Positions 26,857-37,113 of a DNA stretch of 64,000 nucleotides are shown in pieces. Both the position numbers and the translations under genes were made by a program. Below the pieces are notes generated by a model. The model was not told the DNA's origin and made no database searches. It was given only the letters and a program-made list of their open reading frames with translations. The stretch is from an uncultured Bacteroides sp. (GTDB lineage Bacteria; Bacteroidota; Bacteroidia; Bacteroidales; Bacteroidaceae). The DNA lies in the NCBI GenBank assembly GCA_902492205.1, contig CABUKU010000001.1, forward strand, positions 248,001 to 312,000, read 5' to 3'. Each line of letters begins with the position of its first letter. Position 1 is the stretch's first letter.

Positions 26857-29800
26857 TTAGAATCCTAACTTAACACCTAATGTGCAGCTTGGCTGCAAGC
26901 GGAATCTCCCATATCTATATTCCGGATCTTCATTGATACTCTTTATCGTGAAAAGATTGTTTCCCTGCAAATAGAATGTAAGCCTGTTCATTCCGGCTTT
27001 ATAAATATATTTAGCTGGTAATGTATATGATAATGTTAGCTCCTGCATACGAATACTGAATGCATTTGTTGTCAGATAACTTAAATAGTTAGCTTTATTC
27101 CATTGAACTAACTCATCTGTGTCCTGATAAGGCATTGGGGCGATTTCATTGGGATCGGCATTCATAATATCGGTAATTTGTGCATTTGGAACTTCTCCAT
27201 AAGTCGGATAATTAAATCCTGTACGTCTGAATACATGACCGAATTTACCGGTAAAGGTGAATGAAAGGTCTATTCCCTTATAAGAAAAGGAGTGAGTCAT
27301 TCCAATATTGTATGGTGCTACTTTGGTTCCTTGATACTCTAAAAAATCGAGTCCGTCATAACTTGTGCTCCCTCCGAAAGGCATATATTCGCCATTGATA
27401 AGATTTACAACCGGCATCATTTTGGGGCTATCAGTAGTACCTACATTTTTCATTCCTCCATAAACATAAGAGTAAAGGGAGTTGATGGGTTTACCCTCAA
27501 TATATTGTTGGTCGGCTCCTTCACCTGATAACCACCAATAAGGCATTGATGTTTTAAATAGTTTTTTTACCTTATTTTTGTTATATGCGAATACGATATT
27601 ACCGTCCCAGGTTAACTCTTTAGTGATTTTCATTTGACTACCAATCTGGAACTCGATACCATGATTGGTTATTTCTGCGTTATTAATGGTAGCAGATTCG
27701 GAACCGTTTACAATTGGAATCGCTACATCTGCCAATATATCCTTCCCGTGTTTGTAATAATAGTCTATTTTTCCATATAACTTGTTGTGGAAAAAAGAAT
27801 AATCAATTCCGATATTTAATGTGTTGGTACGTTCCCAACGTAGGGTTGGATTACCTTTACTGTATATTTCGGATTCCAATTCACCTGTTATTTGATTGTA
27901 TCCATTCATTGCGATAAGTGGGATAAGAGAAGTGGTACTATCGGAATTGCCATTACATCCAAAAGTAATACGTGGTTTGAGGTAGTCGATAAAATCAATC
28001 GATTCCATAAATTCTTCGTTAGACATATTCCAACTTGCACCTACTGACCAAAATGGAGAATAGCGGTAAGAGGGATCTTTAGTAATGAAATTAGATGCAT
28101 CTATACGGAAAGAACCTGAAACAGAATAACGATCATCAAAAGTATAGGCTAAATTAGCAAAAGCTGAAAAGTAGCGGTCTGTTCTGTATTTATATTCGTT
28201 GATATAATTTAGGTTTAATGCATTACCTATCCAGTTTGTTAAGCCTTTAGTCCCATTTGGGAAAATGCCTACAGTCAGATGATCATCATCATAACCATAA
28301 GAAGGAGCATAATTGTAGTTTTTAGTACGAAGTTGACTTATTTCGATACCTCCTACAAAATTAATGGCATGTACCTTTGCAACAGTACGGTTAAAGTTTA
28401 TTTGGTTACGCCAATTATAATTGTCAATAATACTTTTGGATTCGTATAAAATACTTCCGGAAGGTATATTTTGGGTAACATCATTTGTATTCATGTTCCA
28501 TGTACTTGCTTGATTTATCATATTACGCACATAGAAAGTTTGGTCATTATATAAATTACGATAGTCTGCCTGTAAGCGTTCGTACTGGAATTTTGTACTC
28601 AAAGTTAATCCTTCGATTATTTTGAAAGTTAGTCCTCCTTGGAAACGGAGATTGACATTGGTAGTATTGAGATTCCTGTTTTTTATTTCGGTGATTGGAT
28701 TATATGACCAATCGGAATAAGGGAAATTTTCCTTAGGAACCATTGCATCAATCATAGGAGTGTAGAACTTTAAAAAGTTTAGATTCGTATATGAACCGTC
28801 GGGGTTAATCAACATATCATAGGGTGATAATGATGTTATGTCACTGTCAGAGATCCCCGAATTAGTAGCATCCTTATACTGGACAGTTGCAGATAAATCG
28901 AAATCGAGCCATTTGAATATATTCATTTGTCCGCGGTAATTGAATTGTATATCGTCATTTTTATTCTCTTGATAGCGTTGAATGTCATGGCTATAAAGTA
29001 GAGAAACATAGTTCAACATGCGATCTGTGGCTCCAGATAAGGATAAGTTATATTGTTGGTAGATTGGACGTTGTAATAGATATTCTTCAATCTGTTTTTT
29101 ATTGTCTAATGTTTGTAGTTTGCTAAGACCGGCATTCATTTCTGTTTCTGATATTTCATTTGTTGCAAACTTATTATACAGAGTTCCGGCTTGAGTATAT
29201 ATTTTATTATAGTTAGATCTAAACCCACTTTGATTGGTAATACTTCCCATTGGAGGATTTGAATATTTTCCAAAGATAGATTTCTCATATTCTACCATAT
29301 CGGCAGAAGACGCTGAATTCCGCAAATAATCTATATCTGTTTTACTGCTGATTTTTACTTGAGCGGAAAATTCAACATTCAAGCCTTTGTTTTTTTTGCT
29401 CTTTTTAGTAGTAATAACAATTACTCCGTTGGAAGCTCGGGCTCCCCAGATGGATGCAGCAGCGGCATCTTTTAATATGGATATGCTTTCCACATCATTA
29501 GGGTTAATGGAACTGAATTTTCCTTCTATCGGAAAACCATCTACTACTAATAATGGATCTTTTTTACTGATTAAACTGCCTTGTCCACGTATGACAAATG
29601 AAACATTGCCATCGGCATCTTGTGATGCATCAACACCGGGAATAACTCCGACTAATCGCTGAGCGATAGATGTAGAAGGTTTATCAATAAGCTTCTGTCC
29701 AACAATATCAAAAGCTCCCGTTGCCCGTTCTTTCGATATAGTTTGATAACCTGTGACAACCACGTCATCTAGAAGTTGGGCATCGCTTTCGAGAGTAAAA

Positions 29801-30423
29801 TTGATTAAATTTTTATTGTTTATACGTGTTCTTTCATTTTTATATCCTAAATAGGAGACAATCAGGTAATCTCCGTTTAAAGCTTCTATTGAATAAGCTC
29901 CATTAACGTCTGTTGCAGTACCTGTATTTTTTCCTTCTATTCGGACAGTTGCACCAATCATAGGTGCACCGGTTTCATCAATAACCTGTCCTCGTATAAT
30001 CATTGGTTTGTTGGCAGGCGTATTTTTTTGTTTAGGAAGCGGTAAAAGTGTGAGTAAGACATGATCATCAGCAAATTCATACTTTAGACCAGCTTGAGAG
30101 CAAATAGAATTGAGCGCTTTTTCTAAAGGTGCATTCTTTAAATTCAGGTTGATGCGTAATGACTTATTGATGATTTTTTCTTGATACATTAAATATATCC
30201 CACTTTGTTGCTTTACAATATCCAAAGCTTCTTTTACAGTAATGTTACTTTTTTGAATTGTAATAGGCTTTGCATCGATGAGATTAGTTGCCATTACGGG
30301 CGAAGATGAAAATACAATTAGGATGAATAAAAGTATTAAATTCCTAATTTTGCGACATTTAGTGCATAAAATTTTACTGATTACGTTTTTTCTCATATTT
30401 TTGAATGTATTTAAATTGAACAT
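26857..30423 (-). CDS. SusC/RagA-family TonB-dependent transporter with STN domain
   Basis: A 1188-residue outer-membrane transporter. After a signal-anchor region comes an STN domain (about 55-110, ITVKEALDIVKQQSGIYLMY), which passes an induction signal to FecR. A carboxypeptidase-regulatory-like domain (about 140-220, GQVIDETGAPMIGATVRI) is followed by the TonB box and plug (VVVTGYQTISKERATGAF, about 220-345), then the barrel ending in a C-terminal Phe. The STN domain fits the adjacent FecR and sigma genes: ligand binding outside should release the sigma factor. An alternative start is the ATG at 30396. Confidence 0.94.
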   Translation of the reverse strand: MFNLNTFKNMRKNVISKILCTKCRKIRNLILLFILIVFSSSPVMATNLIDAKPITIQKSNITVKEALDIVKQQSGIYLMYQEKIINKSLRINLNLKNAPLEKALNSICSQAGLKYEFADDHVLLTLLPLPKQKNTPANKPMIIRGQVIDETGAPMIGATVRIEGKNTGTATDVNGAYSIEALNGDYLIVSYLGYKNERTRINNKNLINFTLESDAQLLDDVVVTGYQTISKERATGAFDIVGQKLIDKPSTSIAQRLVGVIPGVDASQDADGNVSFVIRGQGSLISKKDPLLVVDGFPIEGKFSSINPNDVESISILKDAAAASIWGARASNGVIVITTKKSKKNKGLNVEFSAQVKISSKTDIDYLRNSASSADMVEYEKSIFGKYSNPPMGSITNQSGFRSNYNKIYTQAGTLYNKFATNEISETEMNAGLSKLQTLDNKKQIEEYLLQRPIYQQYNLSLSGATDRMLNYVSLLYSHDIQRYQENKNDDIQFNYRGQMNIFKWLDFDLSATVQYKDATNSGISDSDITSLSPYDMLINPDGSYTNLNFLKFYTPMIDAMVPKENFPYSDWSYNPITEIKNRNLNTTNVNLRFQGGLTFKIIEGLTLSTKFQYERLQADYRNLYNDQTFYVRNMINQASTWNMNTNDVTQNIPSGSILYESKSIIDNYNWRNQINFNRTVAKVHAINFVGGIEISQLRTKNYNYAPSYGYDDDHLTVGIFPNGTKGLTNWIGNALNLNYINEYKYRTDRYFSAFANLAYTFDDRYSVSGSFRIDASNFITKDPSYRYSPFWSVGASWNMSNEEFMESIDFIDYLKPRITFGCNGNSDSTTSLIPLIAMNGYNQITGELESEIYSKGNPTLRWERTNTLNIGIDYSFFHNKLYGKIDYYYKHGKDILADVAIPIVNGSESATINNAEITNHGIEFQIGSQMKITKELTWDGNIVFAYNKNKVKKLFKTSMPYWWLSGEGADQQYIEGKPINSLYSYVYGGMKNVGTTDSPKMMPVVNLINGEYMPFGGSTSYDGLDFLEYQGTKVAPYNIGMTHSFSYKGIDLSFTFTGKFGHVFRRTGFNYPTYGEVPNAQITDIMNADPNEIAPMPYQDTDELVQWNKANYLSYLTTNAFSIRMQELTLSYTLPAKYIYKAGMNRLTFYLQGNNLFTIKSINEDPEYRYGRFRLQPSCTLGVKLGF

Positions 30424-30485
30424 TAGTCACTTTGTGTGACTGATTCTTTTTTCATGCGGGAAAAGATGGCCGTCTTTTCCCGTTT

Positions 30486-31643
30486 TTATCTTTTGCTTAC
30501 TTTTATGCAATAATCTTCTTTTTCAAATTTAACGTCAGATACTTGTTGGATGATATAGAGAGCAAATCCTAATGTTTTATTGCGTAAAATTGTTCCTGTA
30601 AATTTAATATTCTCAACTTCAGGAGAAGCGAACTCTATTTTTGTATTATACCAGCGTGATAACTGGCCCATGATATCTTTTAATGATGTATTTTCGAATT
30701 CGAATACTCCTGTAGCCCATGATGAATACATTGTTGCATTTACCTGACGGACTGTTATCGTAGAATTATCGGCTGCTATTTCGGCTTGTTCATTAGGCTT
30801 AAGGTCTAATGTCCGTGATTTAACTTGAATATTCACTTTTCCTTCAACAAGAGTTGTGAACATAGATTCAGATTTGTATGCTGAAATATTGAATTTGGTT
30901 CCTAATACTTGCACTTTATTATCTCCTACTTTTACAGTAAAGGGCATTTTATCGTTTTTCTTAACTTCAAAATACGCTTCTCCTGTTAATTCTACAATTC
31001 TGTCTTTAATAAAATGGATGGGGTAGTGTATAGTTGATTCGGCATTAACCCAAACTTTTGTTCCGTCTGGCAGCGTTAATGAATATTCTCCTCCACGGGG
31101 AACCGATAAAGTATTATATAGTATTTGTTTATCTGATGTTTGATTTTTTCTGTAAACAGTTTGAAAGGAGGAATAATTTATTATTGTTCCGTCACTTTCT
31201 ATAATCGCAAAAGTGGCTGTATCTTGTAGTTGAACCATTTTCCCGGTAGATAGGGTAAGCAAGGCTTGGCTTGTACCGGTATGGGGGAAAAGTTCTGTCA
31301 ATTTAGTTTTATCGTTATTATAAAGAGGTGCAGGAGCGAGTAAAAAATAGCTGGCTACACATAAGACAATTAGTGAGCATGCGGCAACTGTCAATTGCAG
31401 CATTTGTTTTTTTCGTCTGTATTGATTTAATCTTTTATATAATTGATTCCAGGAATCTTGTTTATTTAAGTTTTGATTTACTTCCCATTGCATTTCTGTT
31501 TTATATAATTTTATATAATTCAAAATGAAGGTTTCATTTTCTGAAGACTGGGATATCCATTCCTTTAAGAATGAAAATTCTTCGGAAGTTATTTCATTCC
31601 GTCTGTATTTCTCTATAATTTCTATTATTCTGTCACTTAGCAT
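30486..31643 (-). CDS. FecR-family anti-sigma factor
   Basis: A 385-residue inner-membrane protein. A cytoplasmic N-terminal domain (1-80) would hold the sigma factor, one membrane segment spans 81-103, and the periplasmic FecR domain (about 170-280) contains SLPDGTKVWVNAEST-type text and LTGEAYFEVKKNDKMPFTVK. A DUF4974-like C-terminus (about 315-385) is expected to touch the STN domain of the transporter. Its place between the sigma and SusC genes gives the normal three-part signalling relay of Bacteroides. Confidence 0.95.
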   Translation of the reverse strand: MLSDRIIEIIEKYRRNEITSEEFSFLKEWISQSSENETFILNYIKLYKTEMQWEVNQNLNKQDSWNQLYKRLNQYRRKKQMLQLTVAACSLIVLCVASYFLLAPAPLYNNDKTKLTELFPHTGTSQALLTLSTGKMVQLQDTATFAIIESDGTIINYSSFQTVYRKNQTSDKQILYNTLSVPRGGEYSLTLPDGTKVWVNAESTIHYPIHFIKDRIVELTGEAYFEVKKNDKMPFTVKVGDNKVQVLGTKFNISAYKSESMFTTLVEGKVNIQVKSRTLDLKPNEQAEIAADNSTITVRQVNATMYSSWATGVFEFENTSLKDIMGQLSRWYNTKIEFASPEVENIKFTGTILRNKTLGFALYIIQQVSDVKFEKEDYCIKVSKR

Positions 31644-31711
31644 ATCTATTTACTGTCTTTTAATATAAAGACAATTCATTTCTTAAGTTGGGTGACAAAA
31701 AATGAAATTAA

Positions 31712-32266
31712 TTAATAAAACACTAAAAAAAGAATATTTAACAGCTTTTGAGTGCGTAGAAATTTTAGAGCTCTTGCAAAATAGGTTTTTACACTATTTA
31801 CTGATATACCTAATTCTTCTGCGACTTCTTTATATTTTTTGTTTTCAATGACTATCGCTATAAGTACCTTATATTCTTGTGGGGAAAGTTGTTGTAAACA
31901 TGCGTGCAGCTTTTTTCTACGAGTTATTAATTCTTCTTCATCAAAGATATGTTCAATTGGAGAATATGATAACTCTTCCAATTCGTTTAGTGAATAAGGA
32001 CGTTCTTTTTTTATATAGTTAAGGGAAGCGTTCTTTATTGCATTAAATAAATATATATGTAATTTACCGGAGATTGCATTGTATTTTTTCTTTTCCCAAA
32101 AACGGATAAAGAATTCTTGGACAATATCTTCAGATACTTCCAAAGAGTCTGTGAATTGCACAGAATAAGCACATAAAGGAATATAATATGTATCAAATAG
32201 TTTTTTTAGGGCAGCATCTTTACCCAATTTTAATTCTTCTAAAATACAATCCTCTATTATTTTCAT
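31712..32266 (-). CDS. ECF-type RNA polymerase sigma factor
   Basis: A 184-residue sigma-70 family ECF factor. Region 2 (about 20-90) includes DIVQEFFIRFWEKK, and region 4 (about 115-175) includes SPQEYKVLIAIVIENKKYKE followed by a helix-turn-helix. It should transcribe the fecR-susC-susD genes when released by FecR. Its ATG overlaps the stop codon of the upstream barrel gene by one base (TAATG), so it is translationally coupled to that gene. Confidence 0.95.
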   Translation of the reverse strand: MKIIEDCILEELKLGKDAALKKLFDTYYIPLCAYSVQFTDSLEVSEDIVQEFFIRFWEKKKYNAISGKLHIYLFNAIKNASLNYIKKERPYSLNELEELSYSPIEHIFDEEELITRRKKLHACLQQLSPQEYKVLIAIVIENKKYKEVAEELGISVNSVKTYFARALKFLRTQKLLNILFLVFY

Positions 32267-33945
32267 TAAAAACTAAAGCTTATACCCGCCAAAACATTGA
32301 ATCCTTCGGTGGGATACCAATAATAATATTGATACTTACGATTAAGTATATTGTTTAATTTAGCATAGACAGATAATCCTTTGTATAAGTTATAAGTTGC
32401 TCCTGCATATAAATTATTTATAGCATTTGCTCGTTCATTCTCTACTTTTTCTCTCATGGTATATTGATAACCTAAATTAATGAAAAGTGCCGGAATGAGG
32501 CGAATATCTGTTTTTATATTTAAATTCAAAGCAGGTTTGAGAATTGATGCTGTTTCGCTTGCATCCCAATGGCGGTAAACTGCTTCTGCCGACAAGCGGA
32601 AATAATCTTTATATTCATGTGAATAGTTAATACCTGCATAGATGTTATTGGTATTTTCTTGTTCGAGATGAATGACAGAAACAGGGCCCGGAATCCAATT
32701 TTCACTTACTTGATACACATCGTCTCTCAGATTTTGGTATCCTCCGAATACACGAAACCAGATGCCTGTGTATGGGCTCGCCTTGAATCCTAATTGAGCG
32801 TTTATTTGCTCATAAGTATTATCGGTAATTGGGGCGCGTAAGATTTCTGCATAAGGGCAGATTCGTTCTATTTGGCGGAAGTCATTCAATATTCTTCCTC
32901 CGGTTGCTTTTCCATAAAGTATATAACTGTCATTAAATATGTACTGTATATCTATATCCGGTGAAGCCTGAAACGATTTGCCCGAACCGAATGATAAATC
33001 AACATTGGCACCAAGACGCAGTTTCCAATCATCATTATCCAATTTATAATATGGATTTAGTTGTAAAGAAGTGTAATTGCCTTGATAATCTTTATTATAG
33101 AAAAAGTTATCCATTTGCAGGGCTAATCCAACTTTCTGCTGATCGTTTATTCCGCCTGTTACATCTGCTTTGGTAAGAACTCTGGTTTCATTTAAATTGG
33201 TAGAGGTATATTCTTTCTCTTCTCTATCATAAATAGCATTATGTGCTCTCAAGTAAAGCATAAAATTGGTTTCAGCTTTAAATTGCACAGGCAGAGTTTC
33301 ATCGGCGGATTTTGCTCCTATATGGAAATCACCTGAAGTAAAGCGTTGGTGGCTTATTAATGCATCCGGTACGAAATTAAAATTGCTTAGCCCCCAATTT
33401 CCTGCCAAATTGAAATCTACTTTGTTGAATTGATGCGAATAATTGACATTAGCCGATGAACGATAATATCTCAATTTTATTTTTTCATTATCTAAATAGT
33501 CAAACTTTCCATTCATTCCATCTATAATTGCTGATACTCCCAATTGGTCTTTCTTTGATAAATCAAATAAATAGCTGAATTTACCATCGATATTTCCATA
33601 ATTACCATAGCCAAGGCGTATGTAACCGCGTTGTGCATTTATTTGCTGAAAAGTCTTGGTATATGGGCTTATAGCTTCATTATTACCAAAAGAGGTGATA
33701 GGAAGCATGGTGGTTGAGTATTCTATATCTTTCTTCTCAACTGTTGGTTCTTTTACTTTCGGCAGAATATTTATCTTGGAAGCATCCATAATATCAGGAT
33801 TATATTCCTGCTCAACTATCACAGTACGGTTTAAAGTAGTATCTTTTTTAGCCGTTTGCGCATTTGCTGTTTCCGGTATGATTAGACATAACAGAATGAA
33901 TAAACTTCCCGAAAGGGTAAATGATGATTTATTTATACGTTTCAT
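32266..33945 (-). CDS. Outer-membrane beta-barrel protein (TonB-dependent-receptor-like)
   Basis: A 559-residue exported protein. The signal peptide ends near TANAQ (cleavage before Gln, residue ~30). A short plug-like N-terminal part (RTVIVEQEYNPDIMDASKIN) precedes alternating beta strands to the C-terminal Phe, an outer-membrane barrel signature. It is shorter than SusC proteins and lacks a full plug domain. It starts 6 bases after the stop of the TPR gene, and its stop overlaps the sigma factor start. It could be a small TonB-dependent receptor or a structural barrel working with the TPR protein. Confidence 0.8.
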   Translation of the reverse strand: MKRINKSSFTLSGSLFILLCLIIPETANAQTAKKDTTLNRTVIVEQEYNPDIMDASKINILPKVKEPTVEKKDIEYSTTMLPITSFGNNEAISPYTKTFQQINAQRGYIRLGYGNYGNIDGKFSYLFDLSKKDQLGVSAIIDGMNGKFDYLDNEKIKLRYYRSSANVNYSHQFNKVDFNLAGNWGLSNFNFVPDALISHQRFTSGDFHIGAKSADETLPVQFKAETNFMLYLRAHNAIYDREEKEYTSTNLNETRVLTKADVTGGINDQQKVGLALQMDNFFYNKDYQGNYTSLQLNPYYKLDNDDWKLRLGANVDLSFGSGKSFQASPDIDIQYIFNDSYILYGKATGGRILNDFRQIERICPYAEILRAPITDNTYEQINAQLGFKASPYTGIWFRVFGGYQNLRDDVYQVSENWIPGPVSVIHLEQENTNNIYAGINYSHEYKDYFRLSAEAVYRHWDASETASILKPALNLNIKTDIRLIPALFINLGYQYTMREKVENERANAINNLYAGATYNLYKGLSVYAKLNNILNRKYQYYYWYPTEGFNVLAGISFSF

Positions 33946-33951
33946 AAGAAT

Positions 33952-36900
33952 TTACTTATTTAATTTTTTTAATCTGCTTTCAATCATCGTTTGAATATCA
34001 TCATTCTCATGATAGTTTTGTTGTAGAGAAAGCAAATATTGCTTTGCATCAAGATTACGTCCCATTTTCATATAAACATCTGATAACAGTACAAAGCTAC
34101 GTGCCAGCCAATAAGCGTGGGGAGTACTTTGGTTTATGTAATCCAGGATTTCTTTTTCTGCTTTACTTGTATCGCCGGATTCAAAATAAATCTGGGCTAC
34201 CACGTATTTAGCTTCGGCGCCATATAAATTACGTGTGTCTTTTGCTAATTCCTGGAAGTCTTTCATTGCTGCCGGAGTTGCGTTTTGTGCTAAGTAAGAC
34301 TTTGCCCGATAGTATCTTGCTTCATTTTTTAATTCGGGAGCCAGTTTGTTGTCGGTGAGTAAGTCTGTTGCTGCTGCAATAACTTCAGGTTGATTGCCTA
34401 AAATATAAGCTGTACGTAGTACACCGAGTTGTGCTATCTGTCGCTTCTCTGCTGAAGTAGCTTTTTCTTTCAAACGTTTGTAGACGTTGAATGCTTCTTC
34501 AAAATTGCGTGCGTTGAAATAGATTTCTCCACTCATAGTCATAGCATCTTCCGAATACTTGTTATTAGGAAACTCAATTACTTTTTCAAAATGAGTAATT
34601 GCTTCTGCATAGTTATTGCGATTGTAATCTATTAAACCTGCATAATAGTGGGTATCAAGATTAAATGCTCCGTCAGGGAATGTTTGCAAATATCGGATAA
34701 AGCTGTTTTTAGCTTCGGGCATATCACCGCGCATGTATATTTTTTCGGCTGCAATATAAGTTAATGAGTCACGTTCGTTAATATCGAAGTTTTCCCCGCC
34801 CGGAATGGAAGAAATAAAATTTGCATAATCGTCTATCCTGTTTAAGTCTATATAAATAGACTTTAAATCTCTTTGCGCAAGCCGGGCTTCTTCACTTCCC
34901 GGATAAGTTTTTGCTACATGCTCATAAGCTTGTATTGCCTGGTTATAATTATCATTTTGATAATATAACAATCCGATTTCGTTTGCACCTTTTCGTGCTA
35001 AAGCACTTTCCGGAAACTTGTTTAGTAATTCTTTGAAAGATTCTATGGCTCTGTTGTTGTCTTTCATCTGAACATATGCACGCCCCTTTTCATATAAGGC
35101 ATCATCAGCATATTGAGAGGTTGGATATTGCCCGATTAATTTATTCAAAGTATGTATTTTGCCTACATAATCTTTTTGCAATCCCAAAACAAATCCTTCC
35201 TGGTATAGTGAATAGTCGCCTAATGAAGGGTCCAATCTGAATGCGTTGTTATAATCTTGTGCAGCTTCACTAAAGTTTCGCACATAGAAATTACAGTCAC
35301 CTAAACGGTTGTATGCGTCTGCAAGCAGGGTATTGTTATTTTGATTTCCTAGATTAATATATCTTTCGAACCATCTGCGCGCTGAGGAATAATCTTTTTG
35401 TTTAAATGCAGTGTATCCTAAATTATATTGTGCAAGCATATACATGTCATTGTTCTTGATGGTAGTGAATTCAAGGTATAATTTGAAATCATGTTCGGCA
35501 TCAGCAAAACGGTTAAGCTTATAATATGCTTCACCTCTCCAATAATAAGAGTCGGCTTTTATCTGTTGATTGTATTGTGATAAAACTAAAGCCTTATTGA
35601 AGTAATCAATGGATTTTGTAAAATCTGCATTGGCGAAAGCCTGAGTTCCCAATTGAAAAAGAATGTCTTGTTTGGCAGCAAGTATCCTGTTACTTGGGTG
35701 TTTTATTTTATCTATGGAACGGAGGGCAGCTTCATAACTTTTGGTGCTCATATAAACTTCTACCAAATAATCGCTGACTTTTTCCGCCCAAGGTGAATTA
35801 GGGAATTCGTTCAGAAAACGTTCGAAGACTGTAACGGATTCACTGAAAGCAGAATAAGCTGTTTCATGGATGCACAAAGCATAATTATAGAGTGCTTGCT
35901 CTTTAATGCTCATATCGGCATTAGAGTTGGCTGCCTGTTCGAATGCCATTCTTGCTTTGTTTTTATCTTGAAGAGATAAATAGGCAAGCCCCATATGTAA
36001 ATAAGCATTTTGAGTCAGTGCATCATTTACGGTGGTTACTCTACCTAGTAGTTCGGCTGCTTGTGTGTAAACTCCTATATGAAAATATGACAATCCCAAT
36101 TCATACAAGATGTTTCTCCGTGGAGGGTTAACAGCTGAAACATATTTTTGCAATGATTGTACGGCTTTTTGGTATTGCCCCATGAAATATTCTGATTCTC
36201 CTAAAATACGTTCCATTTCCGGAGCATGCTTGCTATCGGGATATTGAGATAGGAAATTCTGAGCTACGATCTGGGATTTATCATAGTTTTTGCGTATCAG
36301 GTAAATATCTGCAATATAAAATGGCACCAATTCTTTATATGTTTTGTCATCTTGTAGTTTTAAGAAAACAGGCAAAGCTTTGTCATATCGTTTCTCGACA
36401 TAATCAATGTATGCAAGATTGTAGGATGCATCTTTAAAGTATTTGTCACTGCTTTCTTTTAGAGTTTGAAACCAAATAGCAGCAGGTTGTAGCTGACCTA
36501 CTTTTAAATAGGCGGTTGCCAGTTGATATGTCATTTCATCCCGCTCATCATCAGGGAGGAGATACAATTCACAGGAATTAAATATAGCAATTGCTTCGTC
36601 ATAATTGCCATTTTGAAAATATGCTGAGGCGATTAGGGCATTTATTCTATTGCTATAAGGTGAATCGGGATATGAGTCCAGATATGCACGTAGTATATCA
36701 ATCCGGTTTTTTGTTTTTAATTCATAGGCGGTGCAAGCTAACATATATTCAACTTCCTGCTTTTTATCCGGGGATATTTTATTCTGGATAAATTGTCTCA
36801 ATGCTTGTTGAGCTGCACCATAGTTCTTTTGAAGAAAGTATTGTTTACCATCTTCATATAAATTTAACGGTGAGGTGATTGGATGGACTTGTTGAGCAAC

Positions 36901-36960
36901 CATGTATATAGGACAGCCGCATATTATTCCAAAGATTAATGAAATGATTATTTTCTTCAT
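33952..36960 (-). CDS. Large exported TPR protein
   Basis: About 1002 residues made almost entirely of tetratricopeptide repeats (roughly 20, including motifs such as GNYDEAIAIFNSCELY and ALYNYALCIHETAYSAF). The open frame runs to 36993, but the ATG at 36960 begins a clear signal peptide (MKKIIISLIFGIICGCP), and a TAnnTTTG -7 element at 36983-36990 would lie inside the longer reading frame. The mature protein begins after VAQ|Q or VA|QQ. TPR solenoids act as scaffolds for protein complexes, so it probably assembles a periplasmic or outer-membrane complex with the barrel protein encoded next. The precise role is unknown. Confidence 0.85.
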   Translation of the reverse strand: MKKIIISLIFGIICGCPIYMVAQQVHPITSPLNLYEDGKQYFLQKNYGAAQQALRQFIQNKISPDKKQEVEYMLACTAYELKTKNRIDILRAYLDSYPDSPYSNRINALIASAYFQNGNYDEAIAIFNSCELYLLPDDERDEMTYQLATAYLKVGQLQPAAIWFQTLKESSDKYFKDASYNLAYIDYVEKRYDKALPVFLKLQDDKTYKELVPFYIADIYLIRKNYDKSQIVAQNFLSQYPDSKHAPEMERILGESEYFMGQYQKAVQSLQKYVSAVNPPRRNILYELGLSYFHIGVYTQAAELLGRVTTVNDALTQNAYLHMGLAYLSLQDKNKARMAFEQAANSNADMSIKEQALYNYALCIHETAYSAFSESVTVFERFLNEFPNSPWAEKVSDYLVEVYMSTKSYEAALRSIDKIKHPSNRILAAKQDILFQLGTQAFANADFTKSIDYFNKALVLSQYNQQIKADSYYWRGEAYYKLNRFADAEHDFKLYLEFTTIKNNDMYMLAQYNLGYTAFKQKDYSSARRWFERYINLGNQNNNTLLADAYNRLGDCNFYVRNFSEAAQDYNNAFRLDPSLGDYSLYQEGFVLGLQKDYVGKIHTLNKLIGQYPTSQYADDALYEKGRAYVQMKDNNRAIESFKELLNKFPESALARKGANEIGLLYYQNDNYNQAIQAYEHVAKTYPGSEEARLAQRDLKSIYIDLNRIDDYANFISSIPGGENFDINERDSLTYIAAEKIYMRGDMPEAKNSFIRYLQTFPDGAFNLDTHYYAGLIDYNRNNYAEAITHFEKVIEFPNNKYSEDAMTMSGEIYFNARNFEEAFNVYKRLKEKATSAEKRQIAQLGVLRTAYILGNQPEVIAAATDLLTDNKLAPELKNEARYYRAKSYLAQNATPAAMKDFQELAKDTRNLYGAEAKYVVAQIYFESGDTSKAEKEILDYINQSTPHAYWLARSFVLLSDVYMKMGRNLDAKQYLLSLQQNYHENDDIQTMIESRLKKLNK

Positions 36961-36982
36961 ACCTTCATAACAATAGTTTTTA

Positions 36983-36990
36983 CAAAAATA
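36983..36990 (-). promoter_or_regulatory. -7 element of the TPR-barrel-sigma operon
   Basis: TATTTTTG on the minus strand matches TAnnTTTG. Transcription would start about 16 bases before the ATG at 36960 and exclude the upstream in-frame start at 36993. No clear -33 TTTG is seen. Confidence 0.55.
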
Positions 36991-37080
36991 CAATCTTATT
37001 GTGATTTTGTTGTAATATGGTTGGTAAAAAAGCTAAAAATGTAGAGAGGATGATATGTTGATGTATGCTATTCCTACTGA

Positions 37081-37112
37081 AATGTCCCGACTGAAATCTC
37101 AGCCGGGACATT
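37081..37112 (-). terminator. Terminator of the DUF2723 gene
   Basis: A 14-bp stem with one mismatch (AATGTCCCGACTGA against TCAGCCGGGACATT) and a 4-base loop, immediately after the DUF2723 stop codon. It separates this gene from the TPR-led operon. Confidence 0.75.
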
Positions 37113-37113
37113 T

